Positions 20,986 to 29,891 of a stretch of DNA of 64,000 nt are shown piece by piece. This stretch comes from Helicobacter fennelliae (GTDB lineage Bacteria > Campylobacterota > Campylobacteria > Campylobacterales > Helicobacteraceae): the NCBI RefSeq assembly GCF_900451005.1, contig NZ_UGIB01000001.1, positions 310,001 through 374,000 of the forward strand, in the 5' to 3' direction. Position 1 is the first letter of the stretch, and each line of letters begins with the position of its first letter. The notes under the pieces are model-generated. The model saw only the letters and a program-made list of their open reading frames with translations, made no database searches and was not told the DNA's origin. Made by a program: the position numbers and the translations under genes.

Positions 20986-21348
20986 ATGGATATGTTAAAA
21001 ACAAAAGCAGAGTTTGATTTTATATACAAAAAAGGTTTTTATCGGCATTCAAAAGAGTTTGTGTTGTATGTGTATAGGGACAAAATACTAGATTCTACAT
21101 CAAAGCTCGGTCTGAAGCTCGGTCTTAGCGTTTCCAAAAAAGTCGGCAATGCTGTGAAGCGCAATCTTATCAAACGCAGAATCAAAGCCTTGTTTCAAGA
21201 GTTTGAAAAAACACTCTCGCTCATTGGGTGTAGGATCGTGTTTGTAGCCAAAGAGGGCGTATATTTGCTTAGCTTTCAGGATTTGCGAAAAAATATTTTA
21301 GATTGCCTTAGTTTTGTGCTCCATAAATTAGGCGGACAAAAGATATAA
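20986..21348 (+). CDS. rnpA: Ribonuclease P protein component
   Basis: Protein cofactor of RNase P for tRNA 5' maturation, 120 residues. The RNR-type motif AVKRNLIKRRIKALF is in the middle, and LGLKLGLSVSKKVG precedes it. Context rpmH-rnpA-yidD-yidC confirms the call. The start could be Met1 or Met3. Confidence 0.95.
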   Translation: MDMLKTKAEFDFIYKKGFYRHSKEFVLYVYRDKILDSTSKLGLKLGLSVSKKVGNAVKRNLIKRRIKALFQEFEKTLSLIGCRIVFVAKEGVYLLSFQDLRKNILDCLSFVLHKLGGQKI

Positions 21349-21398
21349 AGCATCACAAGCATAGACAAAGTAAAATGGTAAAGTAGTAAAGTATAGAT

Positions 21399-21785
21399 AT
21401 GACACAAATGGCAAAAATATCAAAAGCAGCTCGGCTCTATAATCGTGCTATCGCTTTTTTGCGGTATGTGGTGATTGTAGCGTTGCGAGGGTATAAGCTA
21501 TTGCTTTCGCCATTATTGCCACAAAGTTGTCGGCTTTACCCGAATTGCTCGCATTATGCGCAATTAGTCGCGAAGTATCAGAATCCATTTTTTGCGCCAT
21601 TTCAGGTTTGTTATAGACTTTTGCTCTGCCAGCCTTTTTGCAAAAAATACATTCATTATCCTATTGTCAAACTCAAGCTCAAAGCGACTTTTAGTTGCCC
21701 GCAAAAAGTTACAATATGGTTTGTCCCTATTTCTAAAAAATTTTTTTATACCAAAGATTGGGTTATGGTTATCCCAAGCTTATAG
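21399..21785 (+). CDS. yidD: Membrane protein insertion efficiency factor YidD
   Basis: Small membrane-associated helper of YidC. It carries the family core YKLLLSPLLPQSCRLYPNCSHYA and later PFFAPFQVCYRLLLCQPFCK. At 128 residues it is longer than the common 70-90, with a Lys/Phe-rich tail. It ends 9 bp before yidC. Confidence 0.93.
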   Translation: MTQMAKISKAARLYNRAIAFLRYVVIVALRGYKLLLSPLLPQSCRLYPNCSHYAQLVAKYQNPFFAPFQVCYRLLLCQPFCKKYIHYPIVKLKLKATFSCPQKVTIWFVPISKKFFYTKDWVMVIPSL

Positions 21786-21794
21786 GAGGATAGT

Positions 21795-23522
21795 ATGAAC
21801 AAAAACGATATGAATTCACGGGTTTTAATGGCGGTTTTAATCTCATTTGTTTTTATTGTTATTTATAGCTATTTTATCCCTGATACGCACAAACAGCAGC
21901 CAGCTCAAACACAGAATCCACAATCTCAAAGCGCGCAAAATCCCGCTACTCAAGCCAATCCACAAGCGCAAGATTCTGCTTCTGCCACCCCGCAAATCTC
22001 TCCTGCTTCACAATTTGCCACTTCACAAACCTCATCTACGCCGTCATTACCACAATCAAGACACATTATCTCAAAAGTCATATCTGATGATTTGGAAGTT
22101 GAGATTGATGAGCTTGGCAGAATCTCGCAAGTCTATCTCAAAGACAAAAAATTCACCGCACCAAAGCAAGAAGGTATTTTTACGCATTTAGGCAGACTTT
22201 TTGGGCTTAATAAACAAAGTGCCAAACCCCTAGAAAAACTCCCGCTTCTCTCGCCTAATGCAGTGTTTCCACTAGAGATGAGATTCCAAGATTTTGCCCT
22301 CAATCAAGAAGCCACAACCACACCTTATAGTGCTTCAACCTCACAAATTGCGATTGATAAAGACTTCAAGGATTCTAAAACATTAATCCTCACCCAAAAG
22401 CTCAAATCCCTAACAATCACCAAAACATTGACATTCTACTTTGATAATACCGATCATCTCAAATATGATGTCAAAATCACACTCACACAACCGACAACCT
22501 ACTTCCTCTCTAGCGGGCAACGACCAATCGCTGATGACGATGGATACGCATTTCATGGCGTGGTGCTCAAAGAAAATGGCTTAGATGGCACGATTGAAAA
22601 AATAGAAGATAAAGATGCCAAAAATACAGCCCAGCATTTTACTCAAGTGCCATTTATAGCGGCTTCAGATAGGTATTTTACGACTTTATTATTTACCCGC
22701 GATGTGCGCGGAATGAATGTGCAAGTGCTTGCTGAAGTAGGCACGCAAAATCCAATCCCCTACATATCGCTAGATTCTGATATGGAGCTTGAAGGCTACA
22801 TAGGACCAAAAGATTATCGCGATTTGCAAAAAGTCTATGCGCCTCTTACAGATGTCGTAGAATACGGACTGATTACATTTTTTGCAAAGCCTGTGTTTGT
22901 GCTTTTGGATTGGCTGTATAGTATTTTTGGAAATTGGGGTTGGGCGATTATCGGGCTTACAATTATTGTGCGTATTATTTTGTTTCCATTGAGTTATAAG
23001 GGCATTATGAGTATGCAAAAGCTCAAAGATCTCACACCAAAAATGAAAGAAATCCAAGAGCAATACAAAGGCAATCCACAAAAGCTTCAAATGCATATGA
23101 TGCAGCTCTACAAAAAACATGGCGCAAATCCGCTAGGTGGCTGTCTGCCATTATTGCTTCAGATTCCGGTATTTTTTGCGATTTATCGCGTGCTATATAA
23201 TGCAGTCGAGCTCAAAAGCTCAGAGTGGATTTTTTGGATTCATGATTTGTCTGTTATGGATCCATATTTGGTTTTGCCAATCCTTATGGGATTGAGTATG
23301 TATATCCAGCAAGCCCTCACACCAAGCACTCTTGACCCGATGCAAGCTCGTATTTTTAAGCTATTACCGATTATTTTTACGATCTTTTTTATCACTTTTC
23401 CGGCAGGATTGGTGCTGTATTGGACGATTAATAATATCTTTGCAATCCTTATGCAAATTATGATTAATAAAATCATCGATAAAAGGCGAGCAGAGCAGAT
23501 CGCGCAGCATCACAAAAAATAG
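21795..23522 (+). CDS. yidC: Membrane protein insertase YidC
   Basis: Inner-membrane insertase, 575 residues. The N-terminal helix is at about residues 11-28. A Gln/Ala/Pro/Ser-rich linker covers about 33-80, a periplasmic P1 domain follows, and the conserved 60KD_IMP core starts at about residue 360 (FGNWGWAIIGLTIIVRIILFPLSYK). RBS GGAGG precedes ATG. Five core helices are visible up to LVLYWTINNIFAI. Confidence 0.97.
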   Translation: MNKNDMNSRVLMAVLISFVFIVIYSYFIPDTHKQQPAQTQNPQSQSAQNPATQANPQAQDSASATPQISPASQFATSQTSSTPSLPQSRHIISKVISDDLEVEIDELGRISQVYLKDKKFTAPKQEGIFTHLGRLFGLNKQSAKPLEKLPLLSPNAVFPLEMRFQDFALNQEATTTPYSASTSQIAIDKDFKDSKTLILTQKLKSLTITKTLTFYFDNTDHLKYDVKITLTQPTTYFLSSGQRPIADDDGYAFHGVVLKENGLDGTIEKIEDKDAKNTAQHFTQVPFIAASDRYFTTLLFTRDVRGMNVQVLAEVGTQNPIPYISLDSDMELEGYIGPKDYRDLQKVYAPLTDVVEYGLITFFAKPVFVLLDWLYSIFGNWGWAIIGLTIIVRIILFPLSYKGIMSMQKLKDLTPKMKEIQEQYKGNPQKLQMHMMQLYKKHGANPLGGCLPLLLQIPVFFAIYRVLYNAVELKSSEWIFWIHDLSVMDPYLVLPILMGLSMYIQQALTPSTLDPMQARIFKLLPIIFTIFFITFPAGLVLYWTINNIFAILMQIMINKIIDKRRAEQIAQHHKK

Positions 23523-23530
23523 GGGGCAAT

Positions 23531-24472
23531 ATGAAAAAAATCACTGCAAACACATTACAGGAGGCTATTACACAAGCAGCAAATGAGTTTGGTTGCTCTG
23601 TTACAGAGATTGAGTATGAGGTGATCCAATACGAATCAAAAGGCTTTCTAGGCTTTGGCAAAAAGCAAGCCATTATCATCGCAAATATGACTAATGCCAC
23701 TAACACTGCTGATACTACTCTCATATCACACGCGCAAAAGCCAAACTCTTCATATCAAAGCGCACACAAAAATCCACATCAAAATCCACGCCCAAACACA
23801 TATCAAGCAGCACCCCATATAAAACAATCAGAATCTAAAACACCCTCTCAAGACACATCACATCAGACAAACCAAACAAATGAGTTTTTTGATGCTTCAG
23901 AATTTATCAATCAAACTCATCAATCCTTATATCAGCCTCCATATCAATCCCTAAATCGCCCCTCAACCCAACCCCAAAATCAACATACAACTAAAGAGCA
24001 CAAACTCCAAACAAAGCAAGAAGTTATCGATGAAATCACAGCACATATCAAAGAAATGTTTTCATATATGCCTTATAAAATCGACAAAATAGAAGTGAGC
24101 TTTTTTGACGCGCAAACACTTTATATATTTTTGGACGGGGCAGATTCTGCGTTGCTCATCGGTGAGCGAGGGTATCGTTATAAGGCGTTTTCATATTTGC
24201 TTTTTAATTGGATACAGCCAACTTATGGCTATAATGTGCGCTTAGAGATCGCAGAATTTCTCAAAAATCAAGAAGAAGCGATTGATTCGTATTTGGTGGG
24301 GATTATCCATGAAGTCAAACGAGAGGGCAGAGCGCAGACAAAGCCACTTGATGGAATCCTAGCGTTTATCGCACTCAAAAAATTACGCGAAGTATTTCCA
24401 GATAAATACATCTCTTTCCGCCAAAACAACCAAAATGAGCGATACATCATCATCAATGACTTTTACAGATAG
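23531..24472 (+). CDS. khpB: Jag/KhpB RNA-binding protein
   Basis: 313 residues. An N-terminal Jag domain (KKITANTLQEAITQAANEF, ending GFLGFGKKQA) is followed by a Gln/Asn/His/Pro-rich linker (about residues 60-160). A KH-like region (LYIFLDGADSALLIGERGYRYKAF) comes next, then a C-terminal segment at the R3H position. It follows yidC as in most bacteria. The linker is unusually rich in Gln and Pro. The C-terminal segment is diverged, so RNA binding there is inferred. Confidence 0.88.
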   Translation: MKKITANTLQEAITQAANEFGCSVTEIEYEVIQYESKGFLGFGKKQAIIIANMTNATNTADTTLISHAQKPNSSYQSAHKNPHQNPRPNTYQAAPHIKQSESKTPSQDTSHQTNQTNEFFDASEFINQTHQSLYQPPYQSLNRPSTQPQNQHTTKEHKLQTKQEVIDEITAHIKEMFSYMPYKIDKIEVSFFDAQTLYIFLDGADSALLIGERGYRYKAFSYLLFNWIQPTYGYNVRLEIAEFLKNQEEAIDSYLVGIIHEVKREGRAQTKPLDGILAFIALKKLREVFPDKYISFRQNNQNERYIIINDFYR

Positions 24473-25820
24473 TATTGTCGCTATTGCCACGCCAGTAGGA
24501 CTTGGCGGAATCTGCATCGTCCGTCTAAGCGGGACAAAAAGCCTGCAAATCGCCAAGCTCATCACAAAAAAGCCAACTTTCACACCACGATATGCCACTT
24601 TAAGCTCATTGTATGATGAGGGCGCAGAAGTGTTTGATGAAGCGATTATTATTTATTATCAAGCCCCCAAAAGCTACACTTGCGAAGATGTGATTGAATT
24701 TCAATGCCATGGGGGCGATCTTATCGGGCAAAAGGTAGTTTCACTTTGCTTGCTTTATGGTGCAAGGATAGCCACGCCCGGTGAATTCACCAAAAGGGCG
24801 TTTTTGAATGGTCGTATTGATTTCTCACAGCTCAATGCAATTTCACAGATTATCCACGCCAAAGATTCGTTTTTTCAAAAAGCCCTTGCCTCACAGCTCA
24901 AAGGCGAGCTTGGGGTATTTGTGCGAGAATCTAGGGAGAGTTTATTGCAGATTCTGGCGTATTGTGAGGTGATGATTGATTACAGCGAGGAGGACATACC
25001 GCTAGATACGATAGATAGGATACGCACAAAACTCCAAGAGCTTCAGCACAAAATGCAAAAAATTTATGATTTTTCACTAATGCGCCAAAACATAAACGCC
25101 GGGTGGAATCTCTGTATCATAGGCAAACCAAATGTCGGTAAATCCTCGCTTTTGAATGCTATTTTGCTTTTTGATCGAGCGATCACATCACCAATGCCCG
25201 GAACAACCCGCGATACGATAGAAGAAGAAATCATAATCAATGGTGCAATCGTGCGCCTTATCGATACAGCCGGAATCCGAGAGAGTGATAATATAATCGA
25301 GCAAGAAGGGATCAAAAAATCCCTCCAATCTCTCAAACAAAGCAATATCGTGCTTTTTGTTCTTGATATTTCAAAACCCTTCAGTAATGAGGACGAAGAG
25401 ATTTGCAGGCACATAAGCGACACGCAAAAAACGCTCATCGTGCTAAATAAAACCGACAAAGAGCATAAGCTCAACAAAGCTAAACTCAAGCACATAATAC
25501 CAAAAGATACAACAATCATCGAAGTGAGTGCGCTACAAAAAGACAAAACAGCCCAAACTATCAAGCAGGCTTTAAGCAAGATTATTGATTCAACGCGCAT
25601 CCAAGGAGAGATTATCCTTAGTGCATCATATCAGCTAGAATCTATGCGCCAAACACTTCAATCACTCCGCCTCGCGCAACTCAAACTCGACACCCTTGAG
25701 CTTGAACTTTTTGCCTATCATATCAAAGATGCTATCGCAAGTATCGGGCAAATCACTAAGCCTTACGCGACTTCAGAAATGCTTGATGTGATGTTTAGCT
25801 CTTTTTGTCTTGGCAAATAG
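24435..25820 (+). CDS. mnmE: tRNA modification GTPase MnmE
   Basis: With MnmG, modifies U34 of certain tRNAs. The N-terminal tetrahydrofolate-binding domain has GLGGICIVRLSG. A P-loop GKPNVGKS is at about residues 230-237, and the protein ends in the conserved FCLGK, whose Cys is catalytic. It has 461 residues from ATG 24435, which overlaps khpB by 38 bp; ATG 24456 is an alternative. The 3' end overlaps the convergent glycosyltransferase remnant by 26 bp. Confidence 0.95.
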   Translation: MSDTSSSMTFTDSIVAIATPVGLGGICIVRLSGTKSLQIAKLITKKPTFTPRYATLSSLYDEGAEVFDEAIIIYYQAPKSYTCEDVIEFQCHGGDLIGQKVVSLCLLYGARIATPGEFTKRAFLNGRIDFSQLNAISQIIHAKDSFFQKALASQLKGELGVFVRESRESLLQILAYCEVMIDYSEEDIPLDTIDRIRTKLQELQHKMQKIYDFSLMRQNINAGWNLCIIGKPNVGKSSLLNAILLFDRAITSPMPGTTRDTIEEEIIINGAIVRLIDTAGIRESDNIIEQEGIKKSLQSLKQSNIVLFVLDISKPFSNEDEEICRHISDTQKTLIVLNKTDKEHKLNKAKLKHIIPKDTTIIEVSALQKDKTAQTIKQALSKIIDSTRIQGEIILSASYQLESMRQTLQSLRLAQLKLDTLELELFAYHIKDAIASIGQITKPYATSEMLDVMFSSFCLGK

Positions 25821-26264
25821 AATGCAAAGTCTGTGTGTATTGTTTGAGAATTAGGCTTTTATCGTATTTTCTAAGCACAATTTGTCTTGATTGTTTGCCT
25901 ATTTTTTGCCTTTGTTGCAAAGGTGTGTTTATAAAATTTTGCATAGCTTCATAGAGCGAGTGTGCATTTTTTGGCTCGCATATAAAGCCATTGAAACCAT
26001 TACGCACAAGTTCTTTGCAACCGGAGGTATTGGTTGTGATGATAGGCTTACCCATACTCATCGCCTCAAGTAAGCTCATAGGCATACCCTCACGATAGCT
26101 AGGAAGCACCACACAAGAGCTTGCACGCAAATATGGACGCACATCATCGCTTTGCCCCAAATATTCTATAATTCCCTCATTATGCCATTGCTCTATTTGT
26201 GATTTAGGTATCACACTTGGATTAGCGACATTAAGATTGCCTAAAAGCCAGAATCTAATATTTG
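25795..26264 (-). pseudogene. Out-of-frame C-terminal part of GT4 glycosyltransferase
   Basis: Encodes the C-terminal GT-B half of a family 4 glycosyltransferase: IRFWLLGNLNVANPSVIP, then EYLGQSDDVRPYLRASS, then VVLPSYREGMPMSLLEAMSMG. It is joined to the upstream gene only if the G tract at 26265-26274 has 8 or 11 bases; with the observed 10 it is not in frame. The first internal ATG (26214) lacks a good RBS. It resembles residues 1-150 of the neighbouring gene product, so the two segments are paralogous. Confidence 0.75.
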
Positions 26265-27491
26265 CCCCCCCCCCGAAGAAGTCGCAGTATTGGATTTCTT
26301 AATCATTCTAGCTGCTTCTACAAACTCACCAACACCCTTGTCCCAAAGCATTCGCGCTACAAGCAAAAAGATAATTTCTTTATGTTGTGGAGTCTGATTA
26401 CAATTTAGATTTTGTATTGGTGGTAGCGAGACTTGAGGGCTAAAAAATGTCGTATCCACACCCTCGCTATCCAAAAGCCTAGCTTTATGTGAAGAGATAT
26501 TTTTGTATTGTAAAAATTCCGCTTTATCATCAGGATTGAGAAACCACACTTGAGTTGTTTTAAAAAGTGCTACGCGATACATTCCACAAACTAATGCTCT
26601 CAAAATCCGCTTTTTCCAACCACCAGAGACAAACACATACCCAAGCCCAGTGATTACAGCAATATTTGGAAGTTTGAGTGTGTTAGCAACAAAAGAACCA
26701 TAAATTGCAGGCTTAATCGTGTAATTAAATACTATTTTTGGCTTGATATTTTTAAGAGCCACATAAATTTGATATGCACTTTTGATGTCTTTCAAAGGGT
26801 TAAGCCCTTTTGAGTCAATATCAATGTGATGCAATCTAAATCCCTCTCTTTTGAGTGCTTTAGAACTGGAATCTAGCGGTGCTAAAATATGTATCTCAAA
26901 GCCATCGCGATAAAATGCCCTCATTACTTGAAGTCTAAAATTATACATTCCATAGCAGGTATTAGAGACAAAAGCAATAGCTTGGTTGGGTGGATTATTT
27001 TGTGATTGTTTAAGATTTTTAACCACGCACTGATAGCTTTGGATAATGCGCGATATACAAAATCGAGACATAGCATATGCTCTGCCATTTTTTCCCATTT
27101 GCTTGATTTGTGATAATGAAAGATTTTGTATATATTGCATAGCTTGAGACAAAGCTTGTCTATCTTTTGGTGCTATGAGGATTCCATTTTGCCCGACAAG
27201 AAAATTTTGAATCCTTTTGAAAGGCGGTGCTACACACTCCTTGCAACCAGCCACATTGGCTGTGATGATAGGCTTGCCCATACTCATTGCCTCAAGCAAG
27301 ATTCTAGGCACTCCCTCTTTATAAAAGCTCGGTAACACTACACATAAGCTTTGCATAATAAATGGACGCACATCATCACTTTGCCCCAAATAAGTGATGA
27401 TACCTTCTTGCTCCCATAGCTGAAGTTGCTGCTTGGAGATAGCATTTGGATTATCACAATCACTTTGCCCAAGGAGATAAAAGCCTATCAT
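26241..27491 (-). CDS. Hybrid GT4 glycosyltransferase, truncated at a G10 tract
   Basis: A 416-residue product with odd architecture. Residues 1-150 are the C-terminal half of a GT4 enzyme (FYLLGQSDCDNPNAISK, then VVLPSFYKEGVPRILLEAMSMG), without its N-terminal half. Next comes a complete N-terminal GT4 domain (AFVSNTCYGMYNFRLQVMRAF, then NYTIKPAIYGSFVANTL). The frame then hits G10 and ends 14 codons later. With 8 or 11 G it would continue to 25795 and give about 565 residues. A stop lies just upstream of the ATG, so the missing N-terminal half is not encoded there. A deletion between tandem paralogues is the likely origin. Confidence 0.75.
   Translation of the reverse strand: MIGFYLLGQSDCDNPNAISKQQLQLWEQEGIITYLGQSDDVRPFIMQSLCVVLPSFYKEGVPRILLEAMSMGKPIITANVAGCKECVAPPFKRIQNFLVGQNGILIAPKDRQALSQAMQYIQNLSLSQIKQMGKNGRAYAMSRFCISRIIQSYQCVVKNLKQSQNNPPNQAIAFVSNTCYGMYNFRLQVMRAFYRDGFEIHILAPLDSSSKALKREGFRLHHIDIDSKGLNPLKDIKSAYQIYVALKNIKPKIVFNYTIKPAIYGSFVANTLKLPNIAVITGLGYVFVSGGWKKRILRALVCGMYRVALFKTTQVWFLNPDDKAEFLQYKNISSHKARLLDSEGVDTTFFSPQVSLPPIQNLNCNQTPQHKEIIFLLVARMLWDKGVGEFVEAARMIKKSNTATSSGGGQILDSGF
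26265..26274 (-). repeat. G10 tract in GT4 gene (OFF)
   Basis: Ten C on the plus strand. The coding frame reads TCG GGG GGG GGG CAA and stops soon after. Eight or 11 would continue as GCA AAT ATT AGA into the paralogous C-terminal domain. Confidence 0.9.
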
Positions 27492-27650
27492 ATTGCAACC
27501 TGCGCATCAAAATCTGCAATATATAAATTTGAGTAAGAGTTTGTGGGTTTATAGCTAGTATAATTGCAATAAATATATTGATTTGTATAAGTAATACGAA
27601 AAAATCTAGAATCTAAATAGAAAAAAGAAGCAAAAAGAGAGAATATATGT

Positions 27651-28484
27651 CTAGATTCTACCCCCCCCCCCCCGCCAACGAGTGAATTTTTCTTTTAGTA
27701 ATGCAGCAATATTTACGCTAAAAATCTTAAAAAATGGCTTGAGTATCACAAAAATCGGAAATGTGCTTAGTTGATTATCCTGCCAGCTTTCAAAGCATTC
27801 TTTATTTGCACGCAAAATATTTTTCAAACTTGCGTTTGAGACACCACCTATACGCATTTTGACAAAGCATTCTTGGATATAAAGGCTTTTGAGATGATAT
27901 TTTTGCAAAAACCGCAACATAAGCTCATAATCACTTGCGATTTTATATTTGAGCTTAAACCCTCCATAACGCAAAAAAAGCTCTTTTTTCGCATAAAAAC
28001 TAGGGTGTGCGGGGTGAAAGCCAAGCCTAAAGGCATTTTTACTCAAAATCTTGCCATTAAGTGTGCGAATAGTTTGGAGATTTTCATTCACATACTCGAC
28101 ATCAGCATAAATAATTTGTATATCATGTGTAGGCTTAGCAAACCCCCACGCAACAAGTGCTATTACATTTTTGCTTGCCAAAAAATCATCGGCATTCAAA
28201 AATCCTACCACATCACCATTTGCAAGACTCAAGCCCTTATTCATCGCGTCATATAGCCCGCTATCGCGCTCGCTCACCACGCGTAAAGTAATCCCCTTGC
28301 TTTCGTATCTCAAGCGATAAAATTCTATGATCTCTAATGTAGAATCTGTGCTTTTGCCATCGATAATGATATGCTCAATAGGCGCATAACTTTGTGCCAA
28401 GACAGATTCTAGTGTGCTTGATATAGTCGTAGCGACATTAAATGTCGCAGTGATAAGTGAGATTGTGCTTGGATTCTCACGCAT
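27651..28484 (-). CDS. Family 2 glycosyltransferase with G13 tract at its 3' end
   Basis: 277 residues of the WcaA type: LITATFNVATTISSTLESV, IIIDGKSTDST, and DXD-like FLNADDF, then HPSFYAKKELF. The catalytic domain is complete before the tract. The tract near the C-terminus gives a short GGGGRI end in the present state. With 12 or 15 G a 57-codon tail would follow, ending in an ATGA overlap with the next gene; with 14 G it stops at once. So tract length may tune coupling to the downstream gene more than it alters catalysis. Member of a minus-strand operon of four glycosyltransferase genes. Confidence 0.85.
   Translation of the reverse strand: MRENPSTISLITATFNVATTISSTLESVLAQSYAPIEHIIIDGKSTDSTLEIIEFYRLRYESKGITLRVVSERDSGLYDAMNKGLSLANGDVVGFLNADDFLASKNVIALVAWGFAKPTHDIQIIYADVEYVNENLQTIRTLNGKILSKNAFRLGFHPAHPSFYAKKELFLRYGGFKLKYKIASDYELMLRFLQKYHLKSLYIQECFVKMRIGGVSNASLKNILRANKECFESWQDNQLSTFPIFVILKPFFKIFSVNIAALLKEKFTRWRGGGGRI
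27661..27673 (-). repeat. G13 tract at 3' end of GT2 gene
   Basis: Thirteen C on the plus strand, directly next to a TCTAGATTCTA motif. It decides among three C-termini: short (13), immediate stop (14), or 57 extra codons (12 or 15). Confidence 0.9.
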
Positions 28485-28574
28485 GGCGCATTCTCGTGCA
28501 TTTTGTGTGAGAATCTATGCTGTAACGCGTAGAGTAAATATGTCTTTGATGATAGATTCTAAGGCAAAAAAGTG

Positions 28575-29891
28575 TTAGATCTTGAGCCTGCCAAATGTGA
28601 AAATATAAGCCAAAATTCTTATAAAGGTAAGAGAGCGATTCCAGTATTGAAGCGACAGAATACACGCACACAGATAATGCATTCCCAATACACTGCTTAA
28701 TCGCGCGAAATGCGAGATTTTGGGCGATGATAGCAAGCCTTGCTCTATAAGTGGTGTAAGAGGAGCAAGAGAAAGATATAAACAAGAATGTATAGAATCC
28801 CCATATAATGCCCCCCCCCCCGCCAAAACATCGGTATTTGCATTATTTGGATTTGTATTATTTATCTTAGCGCAAGAATCTAGCACTCCAAATTCTTGCG
28901 TGTCTCTTTTTTTGTCTTGCGCGTCAAATGTAGATAATGTAGATTCTACAAAGCCCGCAGAATCTTGCTTTTTTGGCAACTTATCAAAGCGAGATTCTAA
29001 AACGATAAGTGAGGCAAGATTTGTGCTTAGTTTTTGAGCTATTTGCTTTGCATAAGGGGCATTTGGCACATCACAATGACATTGCAAAAACTCGATAATA
29101 AACCGCATATCTTGAATTTTTTTGGTTTTATTGCGTGGATTTTGCGTGGTGGATTGGGTATTTAACATATAGTGATATAGCCTGTGCGGGGTAGAGACAT
29201 AGCTTTTTGCAAGATTGGCGATATAAAAAAACTTCAGCATATCTTCTGCCATAATCAATGGATAGGTGATAGATTCTAGATAGCTTATCGCCTCACGCAC
29301 CAAAGACGCTTTGTAGCATTTATCCCAAATCGTAAATTTTGGAAAGTTTGAGCTTTTGAGGAAAAAATTATACGCGATTTGCTCGTTTTTCAAAGGCTTT
29401 GTGCTAAAACGCGTCGGCAAGATATAGCGGATTTTATGTAAGAGGCTTGAGAGTAGTGTTGGCGCAGAAGTGTTTGAGTGGCTTACATGATAATGCGCCT
29501 TAAAATGTACAATATCTGGGGTATTGCAAGTTTTGTGTGTATTTTGGCTATTTTTGGCAAAATATTTGACTTGCTGATACATCATCTCACACGCATTGAG
29601 ATTCAGATAATCATCAGCGTCCAAAAAGGCTACATATTCCCCTTGCGCGAATTTAATCCCATATATCCTTGATGCAAAAGCACCGAGATTTTTTGGATTC
29701 TGGATAATTTTTACTCTTTTGTCTTTGCTCGCGTAATCTTTGGCGATTTGTATAGAATCATCACTTCCACAATCATCAATAATAAGAATCTCAATATCGT
29801 GTAATGTTTGATTGATACATGATTCTAAACACCGCGCGATGTAAGATTCTACATTAAAAGTCGGAATGATAAGCGAGATTTTAGGCTGCAT
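28575..29891 (-). CDS. Family 2 glycosyltransferase with internal G11 tract (in frame)
   Basis: 438 residues. The N-terminal GT2 domain has LIIPTFNVESYIARCLESC, DDCGSDDS and the metal-binding FLDADDYL. A central helical part follows, with a Ser/Asp-rich stretch. The G11 tract at about residue 358 keeps the frame open to a C-terminal part ending in FTFGRLKI. Other lengths would cut off the last 80 or so residues. The start overlaps the stop of the preceding GT2 gene by one base (TAATG). Its first 45 residues are nearly identical to those of that neighbour, a tandem duplication. Sugar specificity cannot be read. Confidence 0.85.
   Translation of the reverse strand: MQPKISLIIPTFNVESYIARCLESCINQTLHDIEILIIDDCGSDDSIQIAKDYASKDKRVKIIQNPKNLGAFASRIYGIKFAQGEYVAFLDADDYLNLNACEMMYQQVKYFAKNSQNTHKTCNTPDIVHFKAHYHVSHSNTSAPTLLSSLLHKIRYILPTRFSTKPLKNEQIAYNFFLKSSNFPKFTIWDKCYKASLVREAISYLESITYPLIMAEDMLKFFYIANLAKSYVSTPHRLYHYMLNTQSTTQNPRNKTKKIQDMRFIIEFLQCHCDVPNAPYAKQIAQKLSTNLASLIVLESRFDKLPKKQDSAGFVESTLSTFDAQDKKRDTQEFGVLDSCAKINNTNPNNANTDVLAGGGALYGDSIHSCLYLSLAPLTPLIEQGLLSSPKISHFARLSSVLGMHYLCACILSLQYWNRSLTFIRILAYIFTFGRLKI
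28811..28821 (-). repeat. G11 tract in GT2 gene (ON)
   Basis: Eleven C on the plus strand. The frame reads GCG GGG GGG GGG GCA TTA, open for about 80 more codons. Confidence 0.9.

Noticed and set aside
25064..25600. Minus-strand 178-codon frame opposite mnmE
   Set aside because: Shadow of mnmE, whose GTPase and FCLGK motifs are clear.
26265..26274. G tracts as pure assembly error
   Set aside because: Not fully excluded, but six tracts all fall in glycan-type genes and not in housekeeping genes, which fits biology better than random error. Exact lengths may still be off by one.
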